From NCBI GenBank assembly GCA_963776055.1, contig CAVZLD010000009.1:186001-250000 (forward strand): 64,000 nt of DNA. Direction: 5' to 3'. Each line of letters starts with the position of its first letter. Position 1 is the first letter of the stretch. Position numbers and translations under genes: made by a program. Positions 40,332-51,320 of the stretch are shown piece by piece. The notes under the pieces were generated by a model. It saw only the letters and a program-made list of their open reading frames with translations. It searched no databases and was not told the DNA's origin. The stretch comes from CAVZLD01 sp963776055. Lineage in GTDB: Bacteria; Planctomycetota; Planctomycetia; Pirellulales; Pirellulaceae.

Positions 40332-43300
40332 TGCCCTGCCTGAAACGCCATCACCATGTCCGCGCTGTCGAAGTCACCGTCCTGGTTCCAGTCGCCTTCG
40401 GCGAAAGTCGAATTGCCATTCCATCCATCTTCATACTCGCCGATCTGAAATACCATCACGACATCCAATGAATTGAAAAGGCCGTCCCCGTTGGAATCTC
40501 CCGGGATACGCGGCGACGATTCAGTTCCCGGAGTTCCGCCGTACTCAAGACTTGATCGCCAACCGGCCTGAGTCCGCCAAACTGCGAAATTGGCGGCTGC
40601 GGGATCGAGCAATTCGAGCGAACTTCCGCCACCGTCGGCATCAGGATACCACCGATCATCGTAGGTCAGCTGCAGAAATACTTCTCCCGCAGATGCCAGG
40701 TAGATGGTTTCGCCGCCGTTGCCGAGCCGGCCCGACCATTGGCCGGCCACGGGCAGATCGTTACCGTAGCGGTACGCAAACGCCTCCCTGTTCTCCACCA
40801 CCAGGATCCGATCATTCGGCTTCAAACGCTTGATCTCGCTCTGGCCGAAGTCGAACGTTACTCCTTGGTCATCGATTGCGACAAGCTGAACATTCTGTAA
40901 GTCAACCGGATTGGGGCTCACGTTCAACAATTCAATGAATTCGAACTCATCATTGTTGTCAAAGCCCGCTGCGATCTCCGTCTCGCTTGGATCGGATGGG
41001 TTGAAATGAATTTCGGCGATCCGCAGCGAATTCACATCGGCTGGCGCAGCAAACGTTTCAAAGTCAGCTTCGGTCAGCGCGGACCATTCATCCTCTCGCA
41101 ACACCCGCGCCTTGACAGTCGTGTCGGAAGTGATCGAGATGGGTCGACTGTAGATGAGTGCCTCAGGCGAGACCGCACCGCCCGACAATCGCGGGTCGGT
41201 TCCGTCGGTCGTGTAGAACACGATTCCTTCCTCGGCCTCAATCGACAGCTCGAAGTCATTGCCAATCTGACCTCCCTGTTGGCTCAATACAGGGGCAGCC
41301 GTCGTTGGGTATAGACGTCGCGCCTGCAACTGTCCCAGCACAATGCTGGTTCTCACTGGGAAGAAATCTTCATTCATCCGAGACAGTGTTGACTCCCAAT
41401 CGGACACGGTTTGAGGACGCGTGGGCCAATGCAGGTCGCCCCACCGCGCTGCTTCGGCGGATAAAGCCAAACGGATCTCGTCGGCGCGCACATTCCAGAA
41501 TGCCGCAGCGTTCTCGGGCGTCAACACGCCGTCATGGAAGAAGTGTCGCTGTACTCGGTCTGCAAAACGCATGACGTAGTCGTCGACACGATCCAGTTGC
41601 GAATGAATCCGCGTCGTACGCCCGGGCTTGTTGAACGAGGTCACGTTAATGGTAACCGGCCCACCCGCTGCAGGCGTCCCCAGGGCGTTGATGTCCTGGC
41701 GTTCTGCGTCCCAAGTGAAGAAGATGAACTTCCCATCGCGATGACGACCGGTGCGGAAGTTGTTGTGGTCCCAGTCGTTGTTCCCGGCATAGAAGTTGAG
41801 CAGAATGTAGTCGATCATATTGTCGATATCGACGCGCTGTTGGACCTCCTCGTATTTCTGCTCGTCAGAGATCTCGCGGTCATCGACGATGTCGAAGATC
41901 TCTTCCCAACCATCAGTCGTTCCGCTGACCGCTTCCACCGCCGCGGTCTGACCGTTCACGTCCTTGACCGCATCATAGTCTTCCTCTTCACCACCCAGAT
42001 GCAGTGCCATGAATGATGCATCATGTCGTTCGAAGATGTGGTAGAGCCCCCAATAAAGTCCGTTGATATACAGGTGCGCGTACAGTTGGTGCGTCGAGAG
42101 GTGCCCCATGGCAAACTGCAGATCGCGCTGCCACTGATCGCGGATGTACTGGGCTCGTTGCGTCACGCCTGAGTTCACCCAGGAATCGCCGTTACCGCCG
42201 CGCAGAATCAGATTCTCGTGCTGCTCCCACTCGCCGAGGCCGAACAGCGGCAGCTGGAGGCTGGGGTCACCGTAATCATCGCGAAACGCCAGACGCATGT
42301 TGTGTTTGCGGCGATCGGGATTCCGGCTCGCATTCCCAACCATGCGGATGCCCGAATCGAACTTGCGCGTTCTCGAAATGCGCGAAATCGATGAATTCCA
42401 CGGAGGTCGCTCGCTCCCAGAGGTCTCCCCGATTCTGCGGGTTGGATTGGATGCCGGTTGTGCCGAAGAAATCCTCCACGTTCATCGTCAAGGAGACAGT
42501 GGGCAACGCCGTCAAGGCTTGGGCGACATCCGGATCGTAGATGCCTGAAGTCTCGTCGGAGGCGATCCGCGGATCCATTTCATAATCGGCCCCGCCCGCC
42601 CGCCCCCATCGGTCTGGGAATCCCTCCGGATCTGCCGGCTGTTGCAGGATGTCCGCCACAAAGAAATACGAATGCGTGCCCGTTCGGCTGGGAACATAGT
42701 CTTCCTTGTAAGCCGCCGCGCGGACATTGGTGGTCCGATCGATCGTGATCGGCTGCTCGTAGGCCATTCCCGCTGCCGGTGTGGGCAGGGAGCCATCCAG
42801 CGTGTAGTAAATCGAAGCGTCCGGTGTGCTGACACTCAATTCGATCTCTACGGGAACATCGTAGAACCCGCGCGTTGCACTAAAGACCACATCCGTCACG
42901 ACCCCCAGCAGCAACTCAGCATTCGCCCTGCCGGGCGTCGGCTCCGACAAAAACCCGATCGATCCGTTCTGTCGACCGTAGGAAACATCCGGTGCCGACT
43001 CGGGCAGCTCATCGAAAGCGTCCACGACGGTGCCATCGGGGCTGCTGAGCCCCAAGTATTCACCTCCCCCCGAATTCACCTTAAAGTTCGTATGCAGCAG
43101 GCCCAACTCATCCAGGCGCGGATCGGCGATGTCCAATCGTGTTGCCAAGATCACCAGATGCCCCTGCGCGGGAATGACCGTGCCTGGAGGAATCCTCCAT
43201 TGCCTCGGGAGCTGCTCGTTGTCCGTCAGATAGAAATCACCGATCTCGATCGCCCCGTCGCTCGTATTCTCCAGCTCGATCCAGTCCGGCGTCAGGATGT

Positions 43301-45318
43301 TGCTGTCAAAACGGCCAGTGGGAGTGCTGCGTGTGGAGGTTTGCAGGACCGAAGCATTCGCGGCCATGACCTCGCTGACGCGTACCGGCGATGTGCCCAC
43401 GTACAATCGAACCGTGCCGCTGACCTGAGCATGATCGGAATCGCGTGCTACATAAACGAACTCGTCCACACCCACAAAGCCCGCCTCGGGCCGATATTGA
43501 AACGAGCCATTCGACACAAAGCTCAACGATCCATGGCGCGGCATTTGACTGAGCGTGGCCGTGAGTTCCTGGTCCTCGACATCCGAGTCATTGGCCAGCA
43601 CGCCTCGCTCTGCCGCGATTTCGAACAACTCGCCCGGCGACGCAAAATACGCCTCCCCCTGGACCTGAGGCAGGTCATTCACTTCGGTCACGGCCAAGGT
43701 GACTGTCGCCACGTTCGAGATGTCGATGCCATCGCTGACGGTATAGGTAAACTGGTCTGTGCCTGCAAAGTCCGAGGCAGGCCGATACTCGAAGGCACCA
43801 AATTCATCCAGCAGCAATTCGCCGTGCGTCGGTGAATCAATCAAACTGACGCGCAGGCGGTCGCCATCGCGATCCTGATCGTTGGCAGCCAGCCCATTCT
43901 CGGCCGTGCGCTCCAGCAACGAATCTTCGGCTACGGAGAAAGCATCATTCGCCGCGGTGGGAGGTGCATTCACGACGATCAGCACCGGCACGGGTGCGGA
44001 AAGCTGTCCGCGGTCAAGAATCCGATAGGAAAAGGTGGCCAGACCTGCCGTTCCTTGGGCGTCGTAGGTGAAACTACCGTCGTTGTTGAGCACCAACTCC
44101 CCAAAGCTCACATCGCTGTGTAACTGTGCGGAAATCGGTACTTGGTCAATATTTCTGTCATTGGCGAGGACGCCACTTAGCAGGTCGGTTTGAAGCACGG
44201 CCGTCGGCAACGCCTTGTAGTGGTCGGCTTGACCTTCCGCCAAATCCTGCGTGGGCCGTACTTCGATGGTGACCGTCACCGGCTCGGAATCGCGGAAGTC
44301 ACGGGCAGCGTATGTAAAATGATCTGTGCCGTGATAATCCGAATCCGGTAGATAGACAAACGCGCCACCGGGTTGAAGCCCCAACTGCCCATGCTCGGCC
44401 GGCTGGACAACGACGGCGGTCAGTGGATCGCCATCCGCATCCGTGTCATTGACCAGCACACCCTCACCGCTGCCGACGAACAAGGTCGTATCCTCGTCGA
44501 CGACGTAATAATCTTCGTGGGCAACCGGTAGGGAATTCTCGTAGAAGGCAGTCACTTCCGCGCAGCTGGGCCACTTCCTCGGTGTTCAGTGCGCCGTCAT
44601 AGAAGCGTGCTTCGGCGAGGTCGCCCTCCCAGGCACCGGTCGACAGGTTTGTCACACCGAAGATCAGTTCCAGCGTATCGCGTCGGTCAACGCTGGCTCC
44701 TCCGACTGTCACGGGATCCGCGTCATCGACATGAAGCGTGAGGACATCGGCTTGGCGGGTGAATACCGCCAGATGAGGTTGGCCGTCGTTGAGTGTGGTT
44801 TGTGTCGAAAAGACGCTAGTGGACGGCTGAAATAAACCGCGCCCGATCCCGGCACCGACCTGGCCGCCGTGAATCGCAATTCCCCAGTCGCGGTTGAACC
44901 CCTTTTGATCGGAGTGCACGAGTCCTACGCCGTGAAACCAATCGGTTGGATCGCCTGGCTCAACATTGGTGGTTGAGAAATAAACCGCCACCGAAAAATC
45001 CGCCGCGGCGGAAATCGGATTTCGCTCTTTGGAAACACGAAAGCCATCCTTGACGTCCGTGCTATCGAAGCGAATTGCCGGTCGGCCTCCCATGGCGGCC
45101 GCTGCCAGCGAGGGCGTACCGAAGGCGGCCGCTTCGATGGAAGCGACGGAATCGGTCCACTGCCGAACCTGCGCGCCATCGCCGACTTCCGTCAGCAGAT
45201 CGTTCGCCTGCCATTGAGCGACCAGATCACCTGCCAGCAAAGTGCGGTCTTCCAGCCGTTCGAACCTCGCCAAAGGGCAACCCTTCAGCCAGCGAGCGGT
45301 GCGGGTCTTCTTCAACAT
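40226..45318 (-). CDS. Giant surface protein: LEPR-XLL, LamG, cadherin-like, lamin-tail, CotH, dockerin (frameshifted)
   Basis: The start is ATG 45318 after GGAGAC. The order of parts is as follows. A LEPR-XLL signal (FERLEDRTLLAG) comes first. A LamG-like domain extends to about residue 245. Four tandem cadherin/VCBS-type repeats follow (VLVNDTDADGDPLTAVV, GVLANDSDVEDQELTATL). Next are a lamin-tail domain (TPDWIELENTSDG), a chitobiase-like Ig domain (SIYYTLDGSLPTP) and a CotH-type domain (NMRLAFRDDYGDPSL, NGLYWGLYHIFERHD). A second Ig and a second lamin-tail domain precede C-terminal dockerin-type calcium repeats (GDSNGDGLFNSLDVV, GDWNQDGDFDSADMV). Frames shift near 44530 and 42310. It is about 1,700 residues, predicted exported and surface-bound. 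CotH domains can be protein kinases. Confidence 0.87.
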
Positions 45319-45735
45319 CTGTCTCCGAGGCGTCAGGTGAGAAGGACGGCAAACCAGCGAAAACAGCCCCCCCGGGCCGCGAGAAAAGCCGACGGAACGC
45401 TGCCGCTGCAAGAGCGCGACACGACGTCGCCGCGTCGCCGTGGTAGCCCGGCGTTAAGACCCCTTAATCCGGGGTCATGATAGTCCCGAAGAAAGCTTTT
45501 TGCAAACTAAGATCCCATCCCATAAGATGTCGGGCGAAAGCAGGAGCGACATGGGCGGGCACCTTTCATTGCCGGTCGGTCAGGTTCTGGCCAAACGACG
45601 CCGTTGAGAATTCAATGCACTTCCGTCGTGTCCGGTTGCCCCGCCCTGCGGATCGCGTTCGCGACAGAAACAGAAGCGTTCGAACGACGCGCACGGAATG
45701 TGACAACTTAGATTTGACAGCTTGGGAGAGGTCCA
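45319..45735. other. Intergenic region between divergent surface-protein genes
   Basis: About 415 bp with no supported gene. A short hairpin GACCCC/GGGGTC lies near 45459-45477. The ribosome binding site GGGAGAGG of the next gene is at its end. Promoters for both divergent genes should be here. Confidence 0.4.
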
Positions 45736-47301
45736 ATGATCGACCGACTGGTGCGGAGAACTGTTGCGTGGGGCATCTTGCTCGGGATCTGTCTGCTGTT
45801 CACCCCCACGACCGCGGGTCAAATGACTGGCCATTGGCAGTTAAATGAAGGCAGCGGGACGGTCTTTGCTGATACTTCCGGCAACATGAACGACGGCTAT
45901 CTCCCGCAACTCTCGAAGTTGCCTGAGTGGTCCACGGACACTCCGCCGACGAGCTTTGGGAATCCATACTCACTCAAGTTCGATCCGTCCGCGCGGAACT
46001 TGGTCGACACGACTTTCGAAGGGATTGGCGGCAACACAGCCCGAACCATCTCTGCATGGATGAAGACCGATTCGACGTCCGGCCAATCGATCGTATCGTA
46101 CGGGGCGCGCGATGCGAATGGACGCAAGTGGCACTTCCGAGTGAACCCGGACGGCGCTCCGCGGATCCCTGGGGCTGTGCGAACGGAAGCGCAGGGTGGG
46201 AACCAGACCGGCTCGACCGACCTCGCCGACGGGTTGTGGCACCACGTAGTATCTGTGTTTCCCGGGGGAGACGGCGGAGACAACGCGGATGTGCGGCACT
46301 ACGTGGATGGCGTGCTGGACACGCCTACCGGGACGACGGACGAACCGATCAATACGGGGATCGGCGGCGACTTCCCTCGCGTGTCCATCGGCGCTCGTCG
46401 CCAATCGCCTCCGGCGGTCGAGAACTTCATGGACGGCTGGATCGACGATGTAAGAATGTACGATCGAGAGTTGTCGGAAGCGGAGATCCAAGGTCTGGTG
46501 ACGGAGCCGACAATCCAGGGGATGGTCGCGCACTGGTCGTTTGACGACGGGCCGGGCAACACAACCGCTGGCGAAACCGTAGCGCAGAATGATGGAGTGC
46601 TCATCAGCGATATCACCGATCCGGCCATCGCGTGGTCGGACGATGCGCCATCGACACCCTTCGGTCAGACTTCGTCGGTCGCCTTCAACGGCAGCGATTC
46701 ATACATTCAGACGGACTTCGCCGGAATTGGCGGTGGTGACTGGCGCAGCGTGGCCTTTTGGGTCCGGACCGAGGATCTGGCCACGCATGGACTGGTCGCC
46801 TGGGGCGACAGCACCGCCAACGGCGAGAAATACCACATCCGGGTCAATGACAGCGAGGCCAACGGACCGCTCGGAGCGATCCGCACAGAAGTGCAGGGGG
46901 GGTACATTGTCGGGTCGGCCAATATCGCCGACGGCCAGTGGCATCACATCGCGGCGGTACTCCCCGACGACGGATCGCCCAATGTGGAGGATGTGCTCCA
47001 TTATGTCGATGGTGTGCTGGATACCACCGGCGGCGTCAATCCGTTCGAGATCAACACCGACATCGTCGACGGGCAGCCGCTCACGATTGGCCGTCGCACG
47101 CAGGGATCTGTGCAGGATTACTTCAACGGTCAGCTGGCCGATGTGCGCGTTTACGATTTTGCCTTGACGGCGAATCAAGTGGCCGCCTTGGTCCCCGAGC
47201 CCAGCAGTCTGCTCTTGGTTGCCTTGGGGCTATTCGGGCTGGCCGCCTACTTCCGACGCCCTCGACTCGATTCGTCTTCCGTCACGGTTCGGAAGGCATA
47301 G
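45736..47301 (+). CDS. Exported protein with two LamG domains and PEP-CTERM anchor
   Basis: This is a 521-residue secreted protein. A signal peptide (WGILLGICLLFTPTTAG) is followed by two concanavalin/LamG-like beta-sandwich domains (residues about 30-250 and 258-480). Each has the pattern HWQLNEGSG or HWSFDDGPG at its start, a WHHV strand in the middle and VRMYDREL or VRVYDFAL near its end. The C-terminus has a PEP-CTERM signal: VPEPSS, a hydrophobic helix and a basic RRPR. PEP-CTERM proteins are processed by exosortase and linked to exopolysaccharide or the cell surface. The start is ATG 45736 after GGGAGAGG. It is a close paralogue of the next gene, 31 bp away. Confidence 0.92.
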   Translation: MIDRLVRRTVAWGILLGICLLFTPTTAGQMTGHWQLNEGSGTVFADTSGNMNDGYLPQLSKLPEWSTDTPPTSFGNPYSLKFDPSARNLVDTTFEGIGGNTARTISAWMKTDSTSGQSIVSYGARDANGRKWHFRVNPDGAPRIPGAVRTEAQGGNQTGSTDLADGLWHHVVSVFPGGDGGDNADVRHYVDGVLDTPTGTTDEPINTGIGGDFPRVSIGARRQSPPAVENFMDGWIDDVRMYDRELSEAEIQGLVTEPTIQGMVAHWSFDDGPGNTTAGETVAQNDGVLISDITDPAIAWSDDAPSTPFGQTSSVAFNGSDSYIQTDFAGIGGGDWRSVAFWVRTEDLATHGLVAWGDSTANGEKYHIRVNDSEANGPLGAIRTEVQGGYIVGSANIADGQWHHIAAVLPDDGSPNVEDVLHYVDGVLDTTGGVNPFEINTDIVDGQPLTIGRRTQGSVQDYFNGQLADVRVYDFALTANQVAALVPEPSSLLLVALGLFGLAAYFRRPRLDSSSVTVRKA

Positions 47302-47332
47302 GTGCCCGCTCGGTCTGTAAGGGAGTGAAAAA

Positions 47333-49204
47333 ATGTCGATGCGAACCATCTGTCTGGCTCTCTCGCTGCTCGCCGCCACCTCGGTGCCCCTGCGAGGTGA
47401 ATTGGTGGCCCACTGGAAATTGAATGAAGGCTCCGGAAGTGTTTTTCAGGATTCCGCCGGTAGCCATGACGGGTTCTTACCGACCGCGGTATTGCCGCAA
47501 TTCGTGACGGACGTTCCGCCGACAACTTTCGCCAACCCTTTCGCTTTGAGTTTTGACGCTGCTCAACAGCAATTTGTCCAGACCTCGTATGAGGGCATCG
47601 AGGGAGATCTGCCGCGGACGATTTCGGCGTGGATCAAAACCGAATCGACCGCGGGACAAGCGATCGTGGCCTATGGCGCACGCGACGGAGATGGCCAGAA
47701 GTGGCATTTCCGCGTCAACCCCGATGGCGCCCCCCGAGTGCCCGGGGCCATTCGGACAGAAGCCCAAGGGGGAAATCAAACCGGAGACACGAACATCGCA
47801 GACGGCGACTGGCATCACGTGGTGTCGGTCTTCGACGGTTTTGACAACATGGACGTGCAACACTACGTCGATGGCCTGTTGGAAGGAGAGACCGGAACGA
47901 CGGACGAGCTCATCGACACCGTCATCGGCGACATTCTGGTGTCCATCGGCGCTCGACAACAGACGCCGCCGGCCTTCGAAAACTTCATGGACGGACTGAT
48001 CGATGATGTTCGCATCTATGACCGGGCCCTGACCGCCAACGAGATTCGCGATCTTGGCTCCGTGCCCGCGGCCGACGGACTGGTCGCTCACTGGAGTTTC
48101 GATGATGGCCCCGGCAGTACGACCGCCAGCGAGAGTGTCGCCGGGAATGACGGTGTGCTGAGCTCTATCTCCAGCCAGTCCAGCATCGAATGGATCAGCG
48201 ACGGGCCGCCGGTCCAGGAGACGGCCGTGGCGTTCTCAGGGGATAGCTCCTGGATTCAGACAGAGTTCGAAGGGATCGGCAGTAACGATCCGCGTACGGT
48301 CACTTTCTGGATGCGAACCGAAGATCTGGGCAACCACGGCATTGTCGCCTGGGGCGCCTCGACAGACACGCAGAAGTTTCACATCCGACTCAACGACAAT
48401 GCGGCCAACGGCGAGTTGGGGGCCATCCGCACCGAGGTCCAAGGCGGGCAGAACGTCGCCATAACACCGCTCGACGACGGCGAATGGCACCACGTCGCCG
48501 TTGTGTTTCCCGAGGGCGCGGAATGGAACAGTGAGGTGATCCATATCGTGGACGGGGAGATCGACGACCAGAGCGGAGGCGGTGATCAACTGGTCGATAC
48601 CCTGATCGGCCCAGGGGCTGAGCCCGTGAGCCTGGGCAGGCGACTCCAGGATGCGACGGCTCATTACTTTCCCGGTGCCCTGGCCGACGTGCGCATCTAT
48701 GACACAGCCCTCGACCTGGAGACGATTCGCGCGATCATGGACGGGGAGGGGCTCGACACGATCACGGGAGACTTCAATCGTGACGGCTTCCTGAATTCCC
48801 CAGACCTTGACCAGCTAACCGAGGGCATGCTGGCGAATGATCTCGCCTACGACTTGAACGATGACGGGCGAACGGATATCGACGATCGCCTGGTCTGGGT
48901 ACGTGATTTAAAAGGCACCTGGATGGGAGATGCCAACTTGGATGACGTATTCGACAGCACCGATATGGTGAGTGTATTTGTGGCCGGACTGTACGAAACG
49001 GACCAGCCCGCATCCTGGACTCAGGGTGACTGGAGTGGCGACGCGCTTTTCGATAGCAGTGACATGGTGGTCGCGTTCACTGATGGCGGATATGAGCAAG
49101 GGCCGCGGGCGGATGCGGCGGCGGTGCCGGAGCCGGCGGCGTGGGTGCTGCTGTTAATTGCGATGTCGCAACTGGGGATTCAACGCGTTTGCCGCAAGTG
49201 CTGA
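47333..49204 (+). CDS. Exported protein with two LamG domains, dockerin repeats and PEP-CTERM anchor
   Basis: This 623-residue protein has a signal peptide (ICLALSLLAATSVPLRG) and two LamG domains closely related to those of the preceding gene (shared runs such as WHFRVNPDGAPRVPGA and RTEAQGGNQTG). It then has a calcium-binding dockerin-like region (GDFNRDGFLNSPDLDQL, GDANLDDVFDSTDMV, GDWSGDALFDSSDMV) and a PEP-CTERM end (VPEPAAWVLLLIA, then basic). The dockerin insertion between LamG and PEP-CTERM distinguishes it from its paralogue. The pair probably arose by tandem duplication. It is likely a surface or matrix protein; the ligand is unknown. Confidence 0.92.
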   Translation: MSMRTICLALSLLAATSVPLRGELVAHWKLNEGSGSVFQDSAGSHDGFLPTAVLPQFVTDVPPTTFANPFALSFDAAQQQFVQTSYEGIEGDLPRTISAWIKTESTAGQAIVAYGARDGDGQKWHFRVNPDGAPRVPGAIRTEAQGGNQTGDTNIADGDWHHVVSVFDGFDNMDVQHYVDGLLEGETGTTDELIDTVIGDILVSIGARQQTPPAFENFMDGLIDDVRIYDRALTANEIRDLGSVPAADGLVAHWSFDDGPGSTTASESVAGNDGVLSSISSQSSIEWISDGPPVQETAVAFSGDSSWIQTEFEGIGSNDPRTVTFWMRTEDLGNHGIVAWGASTDTQKFHIRLNDNAANGELGAIRTEVQGGQNVAITPLDDGEWHHVAVVFPEGAEWNSEVIHIVDGEIDDQSGGGDQLVDTLIGPGAEPVSLGRRLQDATAHYFPGALADVRIYDTALDLETIRAIMDGEGLDTITGDFNRDGFLNSPDLDQLTEGMLANDLAYDLNDDGRTDIDDRLVWVRDLKGTWMGDANLDDVFDSTDMVSVFVAGLYETDQPASWTQGDWSGDALFDSSDMVVAFTDGGYEQGPRADAAAVPEPAAWVLLLIAMSQLGIQRVCRKC

Positions 49205-49270
49205 TTCGTCGCGCACGAACACCTGGCGACGACTCATACTTTTCTCCTCACAACACGCCGCGGAAAAAAG

Positions 49271-49292
49271 GGGACGCAGCTCATTCCTGTTC
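49271..49292 (+). repeat. Copy of dispersed GGGACGCAGCTCATTC repeat
   Basis: GGGACGCAGCTCATTCCTGT occurs here, again at 51305-51324 in the right palindrome arm, and in part at 51560-51575; the reverse complement forms the left arm end at 49370. The repeat is therefore independent of the insertion sequence. Confidence 0.6.
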
Positions 49293-49441
49293 CCGTCGTG
49301 CAGACGCTGGAGCAGCGGCGAAGCTGATTGAAATACTTCCAACTCGCAACATCCGCGTCCTGATTCATTAATGAGCTGCCTCCCAATCCCGTTCGGCACG
49401 GGATTTGCTAGCCAGATTTTTTTGAAATTTGGGTCAGCTAG

Positions 49442-51247
49442 TGTCTGTCCGGAAATTGGTTTGCCGCTGCGAAAAGCTGTGATTTTTTGAGAAAAGCTCC
49501 TCGAAGATTGAACCCCTTTTCGGGGTTCGCGCGTTGAATTTGTAGGAAAAACCAAAGTTCAGCCGCAAATCTTCGAGGAGTGTTCGGATGCGACAGCACT
49601 ACGATAGTCAACGCCGCTTTGATTGTACACCGGTTGGCGAACTGATGCTCAACTACGATTGTCGTGACGAAGTGATTCCCATCTTGGCGGGGCTTCAGTA
49701 CATCTACACCTGCAGTGACCTTCGGCGAAAACTCGTGAAGCTGATCGCCGAGGATATCAACGAAGAGTCTCGTCGGGACGTGGGTCGGCCGGGTCTGGAC
49801 GATTGGCAACTCGTCGTGTTGGCGGCGGTTCGTCTGGGATGCAATTACGACTACGATAAGCTCCAGGATCAAGCGGAAAATCACCGTGGCTTGCGAACGG
49901 TCCTGGGCCTGGGAGAATGGGAGGAAGGCCCCAGCTTTCGTGCCCGGCGAATTCGCGATACGCTCTGCCAACTGAAACCAGCCACGCTGGAGGCGATCAA
50001 CCACGCGATTGTCGGTCACGGTCAGCAGCTTCATGGAACGGCTGCCGAAAGCGTGCGTGCGGACTCATTCGTCGTGGAAACGGACATTCATTATCCGGCG
50101 GAAAGCTCGTTGATCGGTGACGGAATGCGGAAAATCATTCCCTTGTGCATCGAGCTGGCTCAGACCATGGGAGAGGCGGGTTGGCGACAAGGGAAACATC
50201 TTCAAAGGCGAATCAAAGAGCATGTGCGAACCATCGCGAAGATCAGCGCCAGCAGAAGCCCCCAAGTAAAGAAAGGTCTGGCATCGGCTTATGGTCGTCT
50301 GCTGGATCGGGCAGCGACGATTCTGGAGCGGGCAAAATCGCTGCAAAAGCAGGCGGAAACAGGCCGTTTCTCGCTCGAATCCGGAATGCTTGCCGCGCAG
50401 TTGAAGCATTGGATCGGGCTGACCGAACAGGTTTGTGATACGGCGCACCGGCGCGTGATTCTGCAGGAACATGTTCCCAATACCGACAAGCTGTTTAGCT
50501 TGTTCGAGACGCACACGCAACTCTACCGACGGGGCAAGGCGGGAACGCCCAATCAATTTGGTAGGCAAGTGCTGTTGTTTGAAGACGGCGCAGGTTTCAT
50601 CAGCCACTACCACTTGATGGACCGGGAACTCGGCGATGTTGACCTCATCGTCGATCAGACCCGTGAGGCGCAAAGAAAGCACCGAGGAAGGATTCAGACC
50701 GCCTCGTTCGATCGAGGCTTTTATTCTCCGGAAAACGAGCAGCAACTCGCGGCAATTGTGGACGAGCCTTGTCTTCCCCCACGCCATCCCAGACAGTATG
50801 CGGAACGAATGAAAACCGCCACGGTAGAGTTTCACTATCTCCGTCAACGCCATCCCGGAATCGAATCCGCGATTGGCGCACTGCAGTCAGGGAACGGCTT
50901 GAAGCGTTGCCGAGACCACAGTGAAATCGGCTTTGAGCGTTACCTGGGACTCGCCATCCTGGGAAGAAACATTCATGTCCTTGGCAAGCTGCTGATTGCC
51001 CGTCGCAACGAGCAAGTCGCGGCTGCCTTAAGCAAACGACAGGTGGCTTGAGCCCCTCGAAGCACAATCTGAACGTACCAAAGCCCAAACGTGATCGCGG
51101 TGCGCAACCACTCGCTCAACACCGCGATTCCACCACGAAATCGAATAAGAACTGCCGGAAGACCGCTGCCGTCCAGTGAATCTTCCAGTGCGAACTTCAT
51201 CCCAATTCACGCTGTTTTTTAGGCTCGGACCAATTTCCGGACAGACA
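49442..51247 (+). mobile_element. Insertion sequence, 1806 bp, 19-bp inverted repeats, CTAG target
   Basis: Perfect terminal inverted repeats TGTCTGTCCGGAAATTGGT lie at 49442-49460 and, reversed, at 51229-51247. CTAG flanks both sides (49438-49441, 51248-51251) as the probable 4-bp target duplication. One transposase gene fills the inside. It appears complete. Because CTAG is itself a palindrome and the flanks continue as an inverted repeat, exact ends could be read differently. Confidence 0.85.
49588..51051 (+). CDS. DDE transposase (family unassigned, possibly ISNCY group)
   Basis: This is a 487-residue transposase, apparently intact. It opens with MRQHYDSQRRFDCTPVGELM and a conserved CRDEVIPILAGLQYIY. 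Candidate catalytic residues are Asp in RADSFVVETDIHYP, Asp in QTASFDRGFYSPENE and Glu in the region HPGIESAIGALQSGNGLKR. A basic helical segment (residues about 195-270) probably binds DNA. It is the only gene between the 19-bp inverted repeats. Similar proteins are annotated in planctomycetes as ISNCY or unclassified; I cannot assign the family with certainty. The ribosome binding site (CGAGGAG) lies close before the ATG. Confidence 0.88.
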   Translation: MRQHYDSQRRFDCTPVGELMLNYDCRDEVIPILAGLQYIYTCSDLRRKLVKLIAEDINEESRRDVGRPGLDDWQLVVLAAVRLGCNYDYDKLQDQAENHRGLRTVLGLGEWEEGPSFRARRIRDTLCQLKPATLEAINHAIVGHGQQLHGTAAESVRADSFVVETDIHYPAESSLIGDGMRKIIPLCIELAQTMGEAGWRQGKHLQRRIKEHVRTIAKISASRSPQVKKGLASAYGRLLDRAATILERAKSLQKQAETGRFSLESGMLAAQLKHWIGLTEQVCDTAHRRVILQEHVPNTDKLFSLFETHTQLYRRGKAGTPNQFGRQVLLFEDGAGFISHYHLMDRELGDVDLIVDQTREAQRKHRGRIQTASFDRGFYSPENEQQLAAIVDEPCLPPRHPRQYAERMKTATVEFHYLRQRHPGIESAIGALQSGNGLKRCRDHSEIGFERYLGLAILGRNIHVLGKLLIARRNEQVAAALSKRQVA

Positions 51248-51320
51248 CTAGCTCAGCCCAAATTTCAAAAAAATCTGGCTAGCAAATCCCGTGCCGAACG
51301 GGATTGGGACGCAGCTCATT

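Larger units (their letters stand above)
49370..51320. repeat. Palindromic repeat split at its centre by an insertion sequence
   Basis: The left arm (49370-49437, 68 nt) and right arm (51252-51320, 69 nt) are reverse complements with about three differences. Joined through one CTAG they would form a near-perfect hairpin of about 140 nt. They now flank the insertion sequence, each adjoining a CTAG. The arms share AATGAGCTGC and CCCGTTCGGCACGGG, and part of the outer arm recurs at 51545. Confidence 0.75.

Noticed and set aside
42642..43835. 397-residue open frame on the plus strand
   Set aside because: Antisense to the giant surface protein; no recognisable domain.
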